From assembly GCA_051746985.1 (NCBI GenBank), contig JBNJFP010000011.1:1-64000 (forward strand): 64,000 bases of DNA. The letters are read 5' to 3'. Within the stretch, counting starts at the first letter, position 1. Each line of letters begins with the position of its first letter. Made by a program: the position numbers and the translations under genes. Positions 1 to 8,265 of this stretch are shown here, piece by piece. The stretch is from Fodinibius sp051746985 (GTDB lineage Bacteria; Bacteroidota; Rhodothermia; Balneolales; Balneolaceae). Below the pieces are notes generated by a model. It was not told the DNA's origin. It searched no databases and saw nothing but the letters and a program-made list of their open reading frames with translations.

Positions 1-1
1 T

Positions 2-86
2 GCCTGAGTGGCGGAATTGGTAGACGCGCCGGATTCAAAATCCGGTGGCCATTGCGGTCGTGGGGGTTCGAGTCCCCCCTCAGGTA
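2..86 (+). tRNA. tRNA-Leu (CAA)
   Basis: A complete class II tRNA cloverleaf is visible. The acceptor arm is GCCTGAG (2-8) paired with CTCAGGT (79-85), with a G-U pair at the end and A86 as discriminator. The D-arm has the usual AATTGGTAGACGC. The anticodon stem CCGGA/TCCGG closes the loop TTCAAAA, giving anticodon CAA (36-38), which reads UUG. A long variable arm follows, and the T-arm is GGGGG-TTCGAGT-CCCCC (62-78). The long variable arm and the anticodon identify leucine. CCA is not encoded. Confidence 0.96.
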
Positions 87-118
87 CAACTCACTTCTTT
101 AACGGTAATTACCTGATT

Positions 119-595
119 ATGAAGCCCAAACGATTTTTTGCCTACGCCACGCTTACTATCCTTATTGCCGGAGGCGCCATCTGGTATATCATCAATGATT
201 ATTATTATCGAAACGATTCCGGTTCCTCTGCTGATGTGGTGATGTACAAAAATGAAGGTTGCCAATGTTGTGATAAATGGGCCGTTTACATGCAAGACAA
301 TGGTTACAGCGTAAAGGGAGTTAATTCACCAAACTTATATTCAGTAAAATCAGAAGAGGGCGTTCCCCAAGATATGGGTGCTTGTCATACTGCCGTTGTG
401 GGTGACTATGTTGTAGAGGGACACGTTCCAGCGGAGGATATCAATCGGTTGCTCGAGGAGAAGCCTGATGCCCGTGGACTGGTAGTTCCTGGAATGCCAG
501 CCAGTTCTCCGGGGATGAATACGGCTCCCAATGAGCCTTACGAGGTGTATCTCTTGAAAAATGACGGTTCTACCGAAGTGTTTGCTCGTCACTAA
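119..595 (+). CDS. DUF411 family metal-binding-type protein
   Basis: A 158-residue protein with one N-terminal membrane anchor (about residues 7-25) and an exported domain. The DUF411 signature is visible: Cys48-x-Cys-Cys51 followed by DKW, then an MGACHT motif (Cys89, His90) and an EGHVP motif near residue 98. DUF411 proteins are widespread periplasmic proteins often found near copper or other metal genes. No enzymatic reaction is established, so metal binding is inferred from the Cys/His pattern. The start at ATG 119 was chosen because the longer open frame runs back into the tRNA. A TlpA-like thioredoxin gene follows 24 bases downstream, which suggests a joint periplasmic thiol or metal role. 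Confidence 0.85.
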   Translation: MKPKRFFAYATLTILIAGGAIWYIINDYYYRNDSGSSADVVMYKNEGCQCCDKWAVYMQDNGYSVKGVNSPNLYSVKSEEGVPQDMGACHTAVVGDYVVEGHVPAEDINRLLEEKPDARGLVVPGMPASSPGMNTAPNEPYEVYLLKNDGSTEVFARH

Positions 596-619
596 CAGGC
601 AACAAAGCTTTTTTTAATA

Positions 620-1195
620 ATGAAAATTAGTGTTCAGGGTTTCAGTTCAACTTTTTTATTACTGATAACAGTCTTGTTGATAGGTTGTTCATCCGACAAT
701 CAGCAACAAGGTGGCACTACACAGCCGCTCGAACAACTTGATGCAAGTTCGGCTCAGCTTTATCCCGCACAGCGTGAAGCAAAGGCCCGAGATTTTGAGG
801 TCACGCTTATCAATGATGAAACCTTTAAGCTATCCGATTACGAGGGACACGTTGTGCTGCTAAATATTTGGGCTACTTGGTGTGCTCCCTGTCGAGAAGA
901 GACCCCGGATTTGCAGGAGTTATATGAGGAATATCAGGATGAGGGGTTGGTAATTTTGGGGGTTTCTGTTGATGAGCAAGGGGAATCGGTGGTGCGGCCT
1001 TTTATTGAAGAATATGATGTAAGCTATCCCATTGTGATAGATAAAAATGATGTCATCATGGACAAATATGGTCCTACAATGGGCATACCGACTACCTACA
1101 TCATCAATAAAAAAGGCGATCTCGAGTATTTTGCAGTAGGCGCTGTTACCAATAAAGAGCTGGAGCCTCGTATCCAAACGCTTTTGGAAGAATAG
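620..1195 (+). CDS. TlpA/ResA-like thioredoxin-fold lipoprotein
   Basis: A 191-residue exported thiol-disulfide oxidoreductase. It has a lipoprotein signal peptide with lipobox LIGC (Cys23), so it is probably membrane-anchored on the periplasmic side. The redoxin domain covers about residues 55-190. The active site is WCAPC (Cys88, Cys91) and a cis-proline GIPTTY motif lies near residue 155. TlpA/ResA proteins reduce disulfides, for example in cytochrome c maturation or copper-site assembly. The specific partner is not known here, but the preceding DUF411 gene makes a metal-related thiol role plausible. The family assignment is firm and the substrate unknown. Confidence 0.9.
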   Translation: MKISVQGFSSTFLLLITVLLIGCSSDNQQQGGTTQPLEQLDASSAQLYPAQREAKARDFEVTLINDETFKLSDYEGHVVLLNIWATWCAPCREETPDLQELYEEYQDEGLVILGVSVDEQGESVVRPFIEEYDVSYPIVIDKNDVIMDKYGPTMGIPTTYIINKKGDLEYFAVGAVTNKELEPRIQTLLEE

Positions 1196-1196
1196 G

Positions 1197-1550
1197 TCAC
1201 TGATTTGATTTTCCATGGTCTTTGGGAGGTAAGCCAGTAGTATAGTCCAGGCTCTGTTCAACAAATTTTCCCAGCGCTTTGGGGTGGGTATAAATCTGCT
1301 CTTCAATCATAATAAAATCGTCGTAAAGACCTTTGTCAGGCAGATACTTCCTAATGCCCGGCCTGTTGACTAACGTATTAGCCAGCGATTTACCAATACG
1401 GGCAACCAGAAAATCCTCATAAATACCCAGGCACATATTACCGTTGAGCAGGTAGCCCACACCACCGCCTTCTTTTTTCTTTTTAAGCTCTTCATTGGCA
1501 ATTAATTGGTGATCCAGCAGGTCCTCCAATCGTTCATTATAATCAGCCAT
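1197..1550 (-). CDS. TfoX N-terminal domain protein
   Basis: A 117-residue protein matching the TfoX/Sxy N-terminal domain. The typical core GGVGYLLNGNM followed by CLGIYEDFLVARIG is present, and later a KALGKFVEQSLDYT stretch corresponds to the end of the domain. It lacks the TfoX C-terminal helical domain, as many small family members do. TfoX/Sxy regulates competence in gammaproteobacteria, but stand-alone TfoX-N proteins in other phyla have no settled role and should not be assumed to act in competence. Its stop lies 2 bases from the stop of the convergent TlpA gene. It is probably cotranscribed with the upstream gene at 1556-2008. Confidence 0.82.
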   Translation of the reverse strand: MADYNERLEDLLDHQLIANEELKKKKEGGGVGYLLNGNMCLGIYEDFLVARIGKSLANTLVNRPGIRKYLPDKGLYDDFIMIEEQIYTHPKALGKFVEQSLDYTTGLPPKDHGKSNQ

Positions 1551-1555
1551 AATGC

Positions 1556-2008
1556 TTAGTCTTTTAAGATATTATTGACCTGACGAAGGTGCTCTTCGCT
1601 TAGCTTTTTGCTAAGATGATTAATTTTTGAGCTGATATCCAGTGGGACGGCTGCCTTATTTTTGTGGAGTATCTTCTGGTAAAGCAAGAGCGCCTGCGCA
1701 TAACTTTTTTGAGATCGGGAATAGGAGCGCGATTGTTGCATTTTACCCTCCTCGAAAAGCAGGTCGGCGGCAGCTGCAGCCAGTTCGGGCACAAATTGGT
1801 CATCTTTTTTGAATACCGATAGGGTATCTGATAAGCTCAGTTTATGAAATGCCTCCGGCTGATCAATAGTAAACCTTTTAAAGGCATTGTGGATATCTTC
1901 AATGGCTTCTTTTGGTTTTTGTTGCTTCTTCTTAAATATAATCTGTTGTAGTAGCTGCGTAAGATATTGTATCTGCCGCATTACAAAGCTCTGTTCAAAT
2001 ATAGCCAT
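1556..2008 (-). CDS. Hypothetical alpha-helical protein
   Basis: A 150-residue, predicted soluble, almost wholly helical protein that I do not recognise. The N-terminus holds a KKKQQKPKE basic stretch. The C-terminal two thirds (AELLFEEGK-like and YAQALLLYQKIL segments) look like TPR-type helical pairs. There is no signal peptide. It lies 5 bases from the TfoX-N gene and 5 bases from the EEP gene, so the three minus-strand genes very likely form one transcript. It is accepted as real because of operon packing and normal composition. Function unknown. Confidence 0.7.
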   Translation of the reverse strand: MAIFEQSFVMRQIQYLTQLLQQIIFKKKQQKPKEAIEDIHNAFKRFTIDQPEAFHKLSLSDTLSVFKKDDQFVPELAAAAADLLFEEGKMQQSRSYSRSQKSYAQALLLYQKILHKNKAAVPLDISSKINHLSKKLSEEHLRQVNNILKD

Positions 2009-2013
2009 AGTGT

Positions 2014-3072
2014 TTAGGTACCGTCCTCGATTTTATCATTGGCCTGTTGTTCTTCATTTTCGGTGGCTTTCGGCTCTTCTTGTTTGGTATTCGCATCACG
2101 TTCATAACTTAGTTTAATATACACGGGAAAATGATCCGAGCCTATATATCCAAGTCGTTTAAAGTCAACCAGTCGAAAATGGCTGGAATGGAAGAAATGA
2201 TCCAGTGAAAAGCGAATAAAAGGATACCGTGCATGAAAGGTATTATAAAATCCACGCCCAATTCGGGGATCCAGCAGGCCGCTGATGTTTTGGAAGAGGT
2301 TGTTTGTTTTTGACCACGCCACATCATTCATATCACCCATAACGATAACCGGCGTTTCCATTTCTTTGATCTCTTTGCCAACGATCAATAGCTCGGCGTC
2401 GCGCTCGGTAGAAGTGTTACTTCCCGACAGAAAAGGGGGACGGGGGTGCAGGCCATAAAGTTTTAGTTCGGTTCCTGATGACAGCATCAGATGAGCTTTT
2501 ATTGAGGGGATGTCATCTTCTACAAAAAAGTTAATCTCTGCATTTTGAAACTTAAACTTTGAAAAAAGTCCCATCCCATACTTGTTATCCTGGGGCTGTT
2601 TTATGGAGTGGGGATACAAATCCTCAAATTCCTGCAGTTCGTTTAACCACCACTGATCAGTTTCAATAACCAACAGTACATCGGGGTCATGTTTAGTAAT
2701 AAGGGTTTTAAGCTTTTCACTGTCGCGATTCGTCATCTGTACATTTGAGCACATTAGGCTCAGCGTGGATTGCTTTTGATGCCGATTGGTTTGCTCTACC
2801 TGCGATTCGGCAAATACAGTATAGGGACTTATCATATATCCCTGATAGATCACGGAAGTAATTAGCAGAATTAAAAGCACGTAGTCGAGGGGATGAAGGT
2901 CAGTCCTAAACAGTAGATATCCGAAAACTACCAACAGGATCAACGAGATAATTTGCAGGCGTGGAAAATCAAATCCCCTGATCCACCAGTTATCTTTTGG
3001 TATTAATGGTATCAGCGTGGCTAAAATTAAGAAAACCCCCAATCCAAAAAGAATAGACTCCAATGATGGCAA
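2014..3072 (-). CDS. Endonuclease/exonuclease/phosphatase (EEP) family membrane protein
   Basis: A 352-residue protein with three hydrophobic N-terminal segments (about 5-23, 42-58 and 65-83), then an extracytoplasmic EEP domain with the DNase I fold. Visible motifs are a CSNVQM strand, the catalytic glutamate in VLLVIETDQWW, GLHPRPP, the metal/active-site VMGDMNDV, and the terminal GSDHFPV containing the catalytic Asp-His. This layout is common for uncharacterised inner-membrane EEP hydrolases. The substrate (nucleic acid, phospholipid or sugar phosphate) cannot be told from sequence. The C-terminal 30 residues are low-complexity Glu/Lys/Asn. It is first in a three-gene minus-strand cluster. 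Confidence 0.87.
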   Translation of the reverse strand: MPSLESILFGLGVFLILATLIPLIPKDNWWIRGFDFPRLQIISLILLVVFGYLLFRTDLHPLDYVLLILLITSVIYQGYMISPYTVFAESQVEQTNRHQKQSTLSLMCSNVQMTNRDSEKLKTLITKHDPDVLLVIETDQWWLNELQEFEDLYPHSIKQPQDNKYGMGLFSKFKFQNAEINFFVEDDIPSIKAHLMLSSGTELKLYGLHPRPPFLSGSNTSTERDAELLIVGKEIKEMETPVIVMGDMNDVAWSKTNNLFQNISGLLDPRIGRGFYNTFHARYPFIRFSLDHFFHSSHFRLVDFKRLGYIGSDHFPVYIKLSYERDANTKQEEPKATENEEQQANDKIEDGT

Positions 3073-3219
3073 CAGTTAGGTTACGGTTGATCACTACTAC
3101 TTTTTCTTGATAGTATAAATGGTACTAATTTGTTTCTGCACCGCAACCCATCTTGTAAAGACTTGGGAGCCATTATAAGTGTATATAATTGTATCAACCC
3201 CCTAAAAAGTATTCACCCA

Positions 3220-3711
3220 TCATGTAAGGTTCTGTGTTTTTGCACGCGACTCTTCGGCCATATCATCATGATAGCGATCTAACTTTTTCACCAGCGAATC
3301 ATCCTTAGTACTAAGCATCCGGATAGCCAAAAGCGCCGCGTTACCTGCTTTGCCAATGGCTACCGTAGCCACGGGTACGCCGGGAGGCATTTGTACAATA
3401 GAGTAGAGGCTGTCCAACCCGCTGAGGGTACTCGTTTTAACAGGAACTCCAATCACTGGAAGTGTTGTATGGGCAGCGGTCATTCCCGGCAAGTGTGCGG
3501 CACCACCGGCACCTGCAATAATTACCTTAAGACCCCGGCCACGAGCTTCTTTGGCATATTCAGCCATGTCATCGGGCGTACGATGAGCTGAAACGACCTT
3601 TTTTTCGTAGGGAATATCAAATTCGTCTAAAATATCGCAGGCGGGTTTCATGGTAGGCCAGTCACTGTCGCTACCCATTATTACACCAACTGTTGGTTTA
3701 CTGCTACTCAT
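3220..3711 (-). CDS. purE: N5-carboxyaminoimidazole ribonucleotide mutase PurE
   Basis: A 163-residue class I PurE, which converts N5-CAIR to CAIR in de novo purine synthesis in the cytosol. Motifs seen are GSDSDWPTM near the N-terminus, SAHRTPD around residue 41 with the catalytic His, and AGAGGAAHLPGM followed by PVIGVPV. Length is normal for the family. It lies 101 bases downstream of purK on the same strand. PurK supplies the N5-CAIR, so the two form the usual two-step pair, probably in one transcript. Confidence 0.96.
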   Translation of the reverse strand: MSSSKPTVGVIMGSDSDWPTMKPACDILDEFDIPYEKKVVSAHRTPDDMAEYAKEARGRGLKVIIAGAGGAAHLPGMTAAHTTLPVIGVPVKTSTLSGLDSLYSIVQMPPGVPVATVAIGKAGNAALLAIRMLSTKDDSLVKKLDRYHDDMAEESRAKTQNLT

Positions 3712-3812
3712 AAAATTATTCTCAAATTTAAATTGTCAGTTTACTTTGTATCGAATGAACAAGCCAAAGGAAAGCATCCAACCTCCAGCTTTTAAAAGCT
3801 AACATCTAATAG

Positions 3813-4973
3813 TTAAATTTTAATCTGCTTTGTTACTTTTTGCGCCCTTTTGTAAATGGATTCCATATCATCACCCAGCAAAGTGAAGTGCGCCATCTTT
3901 CTTCCCACACGGCTGTCCAGCTTGCCATAAATATGAAGATGTCCGTCGCTTTCTGCCAGTGCATTGAATGCATTATCTACCTGTGCATTGCGTTCGTCTG
4001 TGCCCAAAAGATTAATCATTGCCACAGCCGGCGAACGTAGTTTTGTTGATCCAAGTGGGAGCCCCATTACGGCGCGAACGTGGTTTTCAAATTGCGAGGT
4101 AACGCAGCCTTCAATGGTGTAATGTCCCGAGTTATGGGGACGAGGGGCCGATTCGTTAAGTAGTAAATTACCTTCAGTGGTTAGAAAAAACTCATAGGCA
4201 AAAATGCCCTTTCCATTAATGGATTCGGTCGCTTTTACGGCCAGCTCTTGTGCTCTTTTTTGGATGGATTCTGAAACAGGCGCCGGCGATTTTACTGCCA
4301 CACAAATATGATTTTCCTGTACAGTCTCACAGCACGGATAAACCACATGGCCCGTTTCATTACGGGCCACCTGTACAGCCAGTTCATGCGTAAAGTTCAC
4401 AAAAGCCTCCGCAACAATGTCACGTCCATCTTTGCCACCCAGATTTAGGAACGCTTCTTTTGCCTCTTCAAGGTTAGTTACCGTTTCATTTCCGTAGCCA
4501 TCGTATCCGCCTTTAGATGACTTTAAGACAAATGGCCATCCATGTGTGCGTTCAAATTCTTTTATATCAGATTCTGATTTTATCAGTTTATAAGGCGTAA
4601 CGGGGATACCTGCATCTTCAAAAGTTTGTTTTTCAATCAGCTTATTTTCAATGCGGGAAAACGTATCCGGCGAAGGGAAAATATTGGTTCCGCTTTGTTG
4701 TTGCGCTTCCCGGAGAACGGCAGAATCAATAAATTCATTTTCGAGCGTTACCACCGAGCATTCTGCAGAAAAACGGGCAAGATCCTCCGCAGAATCATAC
4801 GACCCAGTCATGGAATGAGGGGTCATAAATTGAACAGGCTCATCTTCATCGCGATCCGAAAAAACACCAATTTGAATGCCGTAACGAAAAGCCTGCAGGC
4901 CGGACATTCGTGCTAACTGGCCGGCACCTAAAAAGCCGAGCTTAACATTGGCGGATAGAGAGTTGGTCTCCAT
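3813..4973 (-). CDS. purK: 5-(carboxyamino)imidazole ribonucleotide synthase PurK
   Basis: A 386-residue ATP-grasp enzyme that carboxylates AIR to N5-CAIR using ATP and bicarbonate. The N-terminal fold starts with LGFLGAGQLARM. The central ATP-grasp shows FVLKSSKGGYDGYGN and AEAFVNFTHELAV, and the metal/phosphate region reads LLLNESAPRPHNSGHYT, all typical of PurK. Length is normal. It pairs with downstream purE, and the PurK-PurE route implies low-CO2 style purine synthesis. The start ATG is followed by a short polar N-terminal extension, as in many homologues. Confidence 0.96.
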   Translation of the reverse strand: METNSLSANVKLGFLGAGQLARMSGLQAFRYGIQIGVFSDRDEDEPVQFMTPHSMTGSYDSAEDLARFSAECSVVTLENEFIDSAVLREAQQQSGTNIFPSPDTFSRIENKLIEKQTFEDAGIPVTPYKLIKSESDIKEFERTHGWPFVLKSSKGGYDGYGNETVTNLEEAKEAFLNLGGKDGRDIVAEAFVNFTHELAVQVARNETGHVVYPCCETVQENHICVAVKSPAPVSESIQKRAQELAVKATESINGKGIFAYEFFLTTEGNLLLNESAPRPHNSGHYTIEGCVTSQFENHVRAVMGLPLGSTKLRSPAVAMINLLGTDERNAQVDNAFNALAESDGHLHIYGKLDSRVGRKMAHFTLLGDDMESIYKRAQKVTKQIKI

Positions 4974-5053
4974 TTATTTTATTTTTTTGATTATAAATTT
5001 CGCTTCGAACTTAATAATTATTCCAATAGGAATTAAGAAAATCCCGATACGAA

Positions 5054-5081
5054 TTGGGTGGGGTACGAATTCTTAATTTTG
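5054..5081 (+). promoter_or_regulatory. Bacteroidota-type promoter for prfA
   Basis: TTG at 5054-5056, a 17-base spacer, and TAATTTTG at 5074-5081 match the Bacteroidota housekeeping consensus (TTTG / TAnnTTTG). The expected transcript start would lie about 55-60 bases before the prfA ATG. The match is seen in sequence; activity is inferred. Confidence 0.55.
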
Positions 5082-5144
5082 CAGAAAGTATCGTATTTTA
5101 AGAAGCTTGAAAATCGAAAATAATCTCCCAAACGAAGCAAATAC

Positions 5145-6227
5145 ATGGATATCGAAGCAAAGTTAGAACAGGTTCGTGAACGGTTTGAAGAAGTGACAGC
5201 AGCGATGAGTGATCCGTCGGTGTATGATGACCCGGACCGTTATACCGAGCTGACCAAAGAGCATAGCGATCTAAAAGAGCTGGTTGAGCTTTATCAGAAT
5301 TGGAAAGGGATAAAAAATCAGATTGAGGGTAACGAAGAGCTTATTGAAGAGGGGGATGATGCAGAAATTACGGAAATGGCTAAGCTTGAACTCGATGAAT
5401 TAAAACCGAAGCTTGAGCAGCTGGAAGAGGATATCAAATTCAAGTTGATTCCCAAAGATCCGGATGATACCAAGAATGTTATTGTAGAGCTGCGTGCTGG
5501 AACGGGCGGTGATGAGGCTGCCATTTTTGTAGGTGATCTATTTGATATGTACCGCCGATATGCAGATAAAAAGGGATGGAAGCTAAATATTTTGAGTCTT
5601 AGCGAATCTACAAAAGGGGGATATAAAGAACTCAATTTTGAGTTAGAAGGCGATGAGGTATATGGGGTGATGAAGTATGAAAGTGGCGTACATCGCGTGC
5701 AGCGTGTGCCGGAAACTGAAACGCAGGGACGTGTCCACACTTCTGCGGCAACGGTAGCTGTGTTACCTGAGGCCGAAGAGGTAGATATTGAAGTGAACAC
5801 GGCTGATATACGCGTAGATACCTTCCGTGCCAGTGGGGCTGGTGGTCAGCATGTGAATAAAACGGATTCCGCTGTTCGGCTTACGCATGAGCCCAGTGGC
5901 GTTGTAGTGGAGTGCCAGCAGGAGCGATCACAGCATCAAAACAAAGAGAAGGCGATGAAGATGTTACGATCGAAGCTGTATGAGAAAGAGGAGGAGAAGC
6001 TACGTAAAGAACGTGAGGCTGAGCGAAAGAGTCAGGTTTCTACGGGAGATCGCAGTGCTAAAATTCGCACGTATAATTTCCCTCAAAGTCGTTTGACGGA
6101 TCACCGCATTAATTTAACATTGTATAACCTCGAAGATATTATGAAGGGGGAACTCGAAGAGGTTATTGAAGCACTGCGGGTACAAGACAATCTGGATAAA
6201 TTAAACGCAGTAATGGAGGAAGGGTAA
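5145..6227 (+). CDS. prfA: Peptide chain release factor 1
   Basis: A 360-residue class I release factor that reads UAA and UAG and triggers peptide release at the ribosome. The GGQ motif is at residues 233-235 (SGAGGQHVNKTDSAV). The codon-recognition tripeptide, PxT in RF1, reads PET at 189-191 within RVPETETQGR, which places it as RF1 and not RF2. The N-terminal coiled domain and C-terminal KIRTYNFPQSRLTDHRI block are normal. Length matches the family. A good TTG/TAnnTTTG promoter lies upstream. Confidence 0.97.
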   Translation: MDIEAKLEQVRERFEEVTAAMSDPSVYDDPDRYTELTKEHSDLKELVELYQNWKGIKNQIEGNEELIEEGDDAEITEMAKLELDELKPKLEQLEEDIKFKLIPKDPDDTKNVIVELRAGTGGDEAAIFVGDLFDMYRRYADKKGWKLNILSLSESTKGGYKELNFELEGDEVYGVMKYESGVHRVQRVPETETQGRVHTSAATVAVLPEAEEVDIEVNTADIRVDTFRASGAGGQHVNKTDSAVRLTHEPSGVVVECQQERSQHQNKEKAMKMLRSKLYEKEEEKLRKEREAERKSQVSTGDRSAKIRTYNFPQSRLTDHRINLTLYNLEDIMKGELEEVIEALRVQDNLDKLNAVMEEG

Positions 6228-6241
6228 ATAAATTAGTTATT

Positions 6242-6286
6242 GGATATTAGCTATTGGGGCAATATCGCACCCAATAACTAATATCC
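6242..6286. terminator. Hairpin between convergent prfA and pckA
   Basis: A 17-base arm (6242-6258) pairs with 6270-6286 with a single C-A mismatch around an 11-base loop. Flanking AGTTATT / AATAACT adds further pairing. It sits in the 72-base gap between the stops of prfA and pckA, so a bidirectional terminator or mRNA-stabilising hairpin is likely. It lacks a strong T-run. Confidence 0.5.
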
Positions 6287-6299
6287 TTATGACAAATAA

Positions 6300-7907
6300 C
6301 TAAGCCTGCACTTTTGGACCGGCCTTGATGAGCTCCTCGCTTGCCTCATCCTCAAATTGCTGAAAATTTTCGGCGAACATGGAAGCCAGTTCTTCGGCTT
6401 TATGATCATAAGCAGTTTTATCGCTCCAGGTATTTCTGGGCGTTAAAATCTCGGAGGGAATGCCACCTACCTCGTTGGGAATAGCTAATCCAAATACTGG
6501 ATCAAGATCAAAGGTTGCATTATCAAGGTTGCCTTCAAGGGCTTCGCTCAGCATTTGACGCGTATATCCCAGTTTCATACGATGCCCTTCGCCATAAGGG
6601 CCGCCCGTCCACCCGGTATTGAGCAACCAAACGGTTGCATTGTGTTTTCGGATTTTATCGGCCAGCAATTCAGCGTACACGGTGGGATGCAACGGCATAA
6701 AGGGAGCGCCAAAACAAGCCGAAAATGTTGCCTGAGGTTCGGTGACGCCGCGTTCGGTACCTGCTACCTTTGCCGTATATCCGCTAATAAAGTGATACAT
6801 TGCCTGCTCGGGTGTTAGCTTAGAAATGGGAGGGAGTACGCCAAAAGCATCACAGGTTAAGAAAATTACGTTGCTTGGATGGTTTCCTTTTCCATCATCC
6901 GTTGCATTGGGAATATAATCAATAGGGTAGGAGCAGCGTGTATTTTGGGTATAACTGGTATCATCAAAATCAGGAGAACGATCATCTTCGTGCAGAACTA
7001 CATTTTCTAAAATGGTTCCCGGCATTTTCGTGGTAGCATAGATGAGCGGCTCTCCTTCTTCAGAAAGGTGGATGGTTTTTGCATAGCAACCGCCCTCAAT
7101 ATTAAAGACGCCGTCTTCGCTCCAGCCGTGTTCGTCGTCGCCAATAAGAATACGACTTTGATCGGAAGAAAGCGTGGTTTTTCCAGTTCCCGAAAGACCA
7201 AAGAAAACGGCGGTATCTCCATCTTTATTCATATTGGCCGAGCAGTGCATGGCCATCACATTTTGCTTGGGTAAAAGGTAATTCATCACAGAAAAAATAC
7301 CTTTTTTTACTTCACCTGAATACAATGTGCCACCAATGAGGATGATTTTTTTATCAAAATTAACAAGAACAAAGGCTTCACTTCGGGTTCCATCCACTTC
7401 AGGATCAGCCTTAAAATTTGGTGCAGCAAGAACTGTAAAGTCGGGATCATGATTTTTGAGTTGCTCATTGTTGGGACGAATAAACATGTTGTGAGCAAAG
7501 AGTCCATGATAAGCCGCTTCACTTACAACCCGTACATTAAGCTGATATTTTTCATCAGCGCCGGCGTAACAATCCTTCACATACAGTTTTTTATCCTGCA
7601 TGTAATCGGTTACTTTTTTGTATAATTTATTGAAAATTTCCTCGTCGGTAGGCTGATTTATTTCGCCCCAATCGATATCGTCATGAATAGAAGGCTGATC
7701 TACAATAAATTTATCCTTTGGAGATCGACCGGTGTATTTTCCGGTTAATACGCGTAGCGCATAATCTTTTGTTAAAATTGCTTCTCCGTTTTCAATTGCC
7801 TCTTCGTACAGTTCGGGAGGAGTGAGATTCCAAATAGCCTTATCGTTGTTTTCTAATCCCAAATAGTCGAGTCCGATGTTGCTGCGTGGATGTGAATGCT
7901 TACTCAT
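6300..7907 (-). CDS. pckA: Phosphoenolpyruvate carboxykinase (ATP)
   Basis: A 535-residue ATP-type PEPCK, which turns oxaloacetate and ATP into PEP, CO2 and ADP, the first committed step of gluconeogenesis. Kinase-1a motif GLSGTGKTTL is at residues 237-246. The kinase-2 region is LIGDDEHGW, and RSPKDKF near residue 61 binds substrate. Length is typical. The upstream region contains a perfect 14-base palindrome resembling a LacI-family operator (8147-8160), so catabolite-type control is possible. Confidence 0.97.
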   Translation of the reverse strand: MSKHSHPRSNIGLDYLGLENNDKAIWNLTPPELYEEAIENGEAILTKDYALRVLTGKYTGRSPKDKFIVDQPSIHDDIDWGEINQPTDEEIFNKLYKKVTDYMQDKKLYVKDCYAGADEKYQLNVRVVSEAAYHGLFAHNMFIRPNNEQLKNHDPDFTVLAAPNFKADPEVDGTRSEAFVLVNFDKKIILIGGTLYSGEVKKGIFSVMNYLLPKQNVMAMHCSANMNKDGDTAVFFGLSGTGKTTLSSDQSRILIGDDEHGWSEDGVFNIEGGCYAKTIHLSEEGEPLIYATTKMPGTILENVVLHEDDRSPDFDDTSYTQNTRCSYPIDYIPNATDDGKGNHPSNVIFLTCDAFGVLPPISKLTPEQAMYHFISGYTAKVAGTERGVTEPQATFSACFGAPFMPLHPTVYAELLADKIRKHNATVWLLNTGWTGGPYGEGHRMKLGYTRQMLSEALEGNLDNATFDLDPVFGLAIPNEVGGIPSEILTPRNTWSDKTAYDHKAEELASMFAENFQQFEDEASEELIKAGPKVQA

Positions 7908-8265
7908 TGATAAGTGATTTTTTATTCCTTTAGCGGTTAAATATTACTGCGAAAAATACAGGTAACAGGGGGGATGAAAACCCTTGCTAACAAGTGCTAA
8001 TTATAAGCAATATTATGATGAATATGCGTAATTTTAAGAATGCCAAAGCTTTGATACTTTTACACAATTATTTCCTTATAATTTTAATTATTGGATCCAT
8101 TACTGTTAAATAATTAGTTGAATATACCCAATTTATCAATATTAATTGTAACCGGTTACATAATGGTTTTTATATTTAGGCGGTTTTTTGGGTAGAATAT
8201 ACTTAGTTATTTGATCGAAGAAAGACTGTGTAGAAAAGGGGGAATACAGTTTATTAAAGAACTGC
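7908..8265. other. 358-base intergenic region upstream of pckA
   Basis: This AT-rich stretch lies between the pckA start and the stop of the first kinase gene, both on the minus strand. It holds the palindrome at 8147-8160 and presumably the pckA promoter. No convincing TTG/TAnnTTTG pair was found on the minus strand, and no open frame looks coding. Confidence 0.6.
8147..8160. promoter_or_regulatory. LacI-family-like operator palindrome
   Basis: TGTAACCGGTTACA is a perfect 14-base palindrome with the central CG typical of LacI/GalR-family operators. It lies about 240 bases upstream of pckA and 106 bases past the kinase stop. Control of pckA by a LacI-type sugar-responsive regulator is an inference. 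No such regulator gene lies in the window. Confidence 0.45.

Noticed and set aside
8..595. Longer open frame starting inside the tRNA
   Set aside because: Its first 37 codons are the tRNA-Leu. The DUF411 protein starts at ATG 119 with a normal signal anchor.
3723..3730. TAAATTTG on the minus strand before purE as a -7 promoter element
   Set aside because: It lies only 12 bases from the ATG and has no TTG at the right distance.
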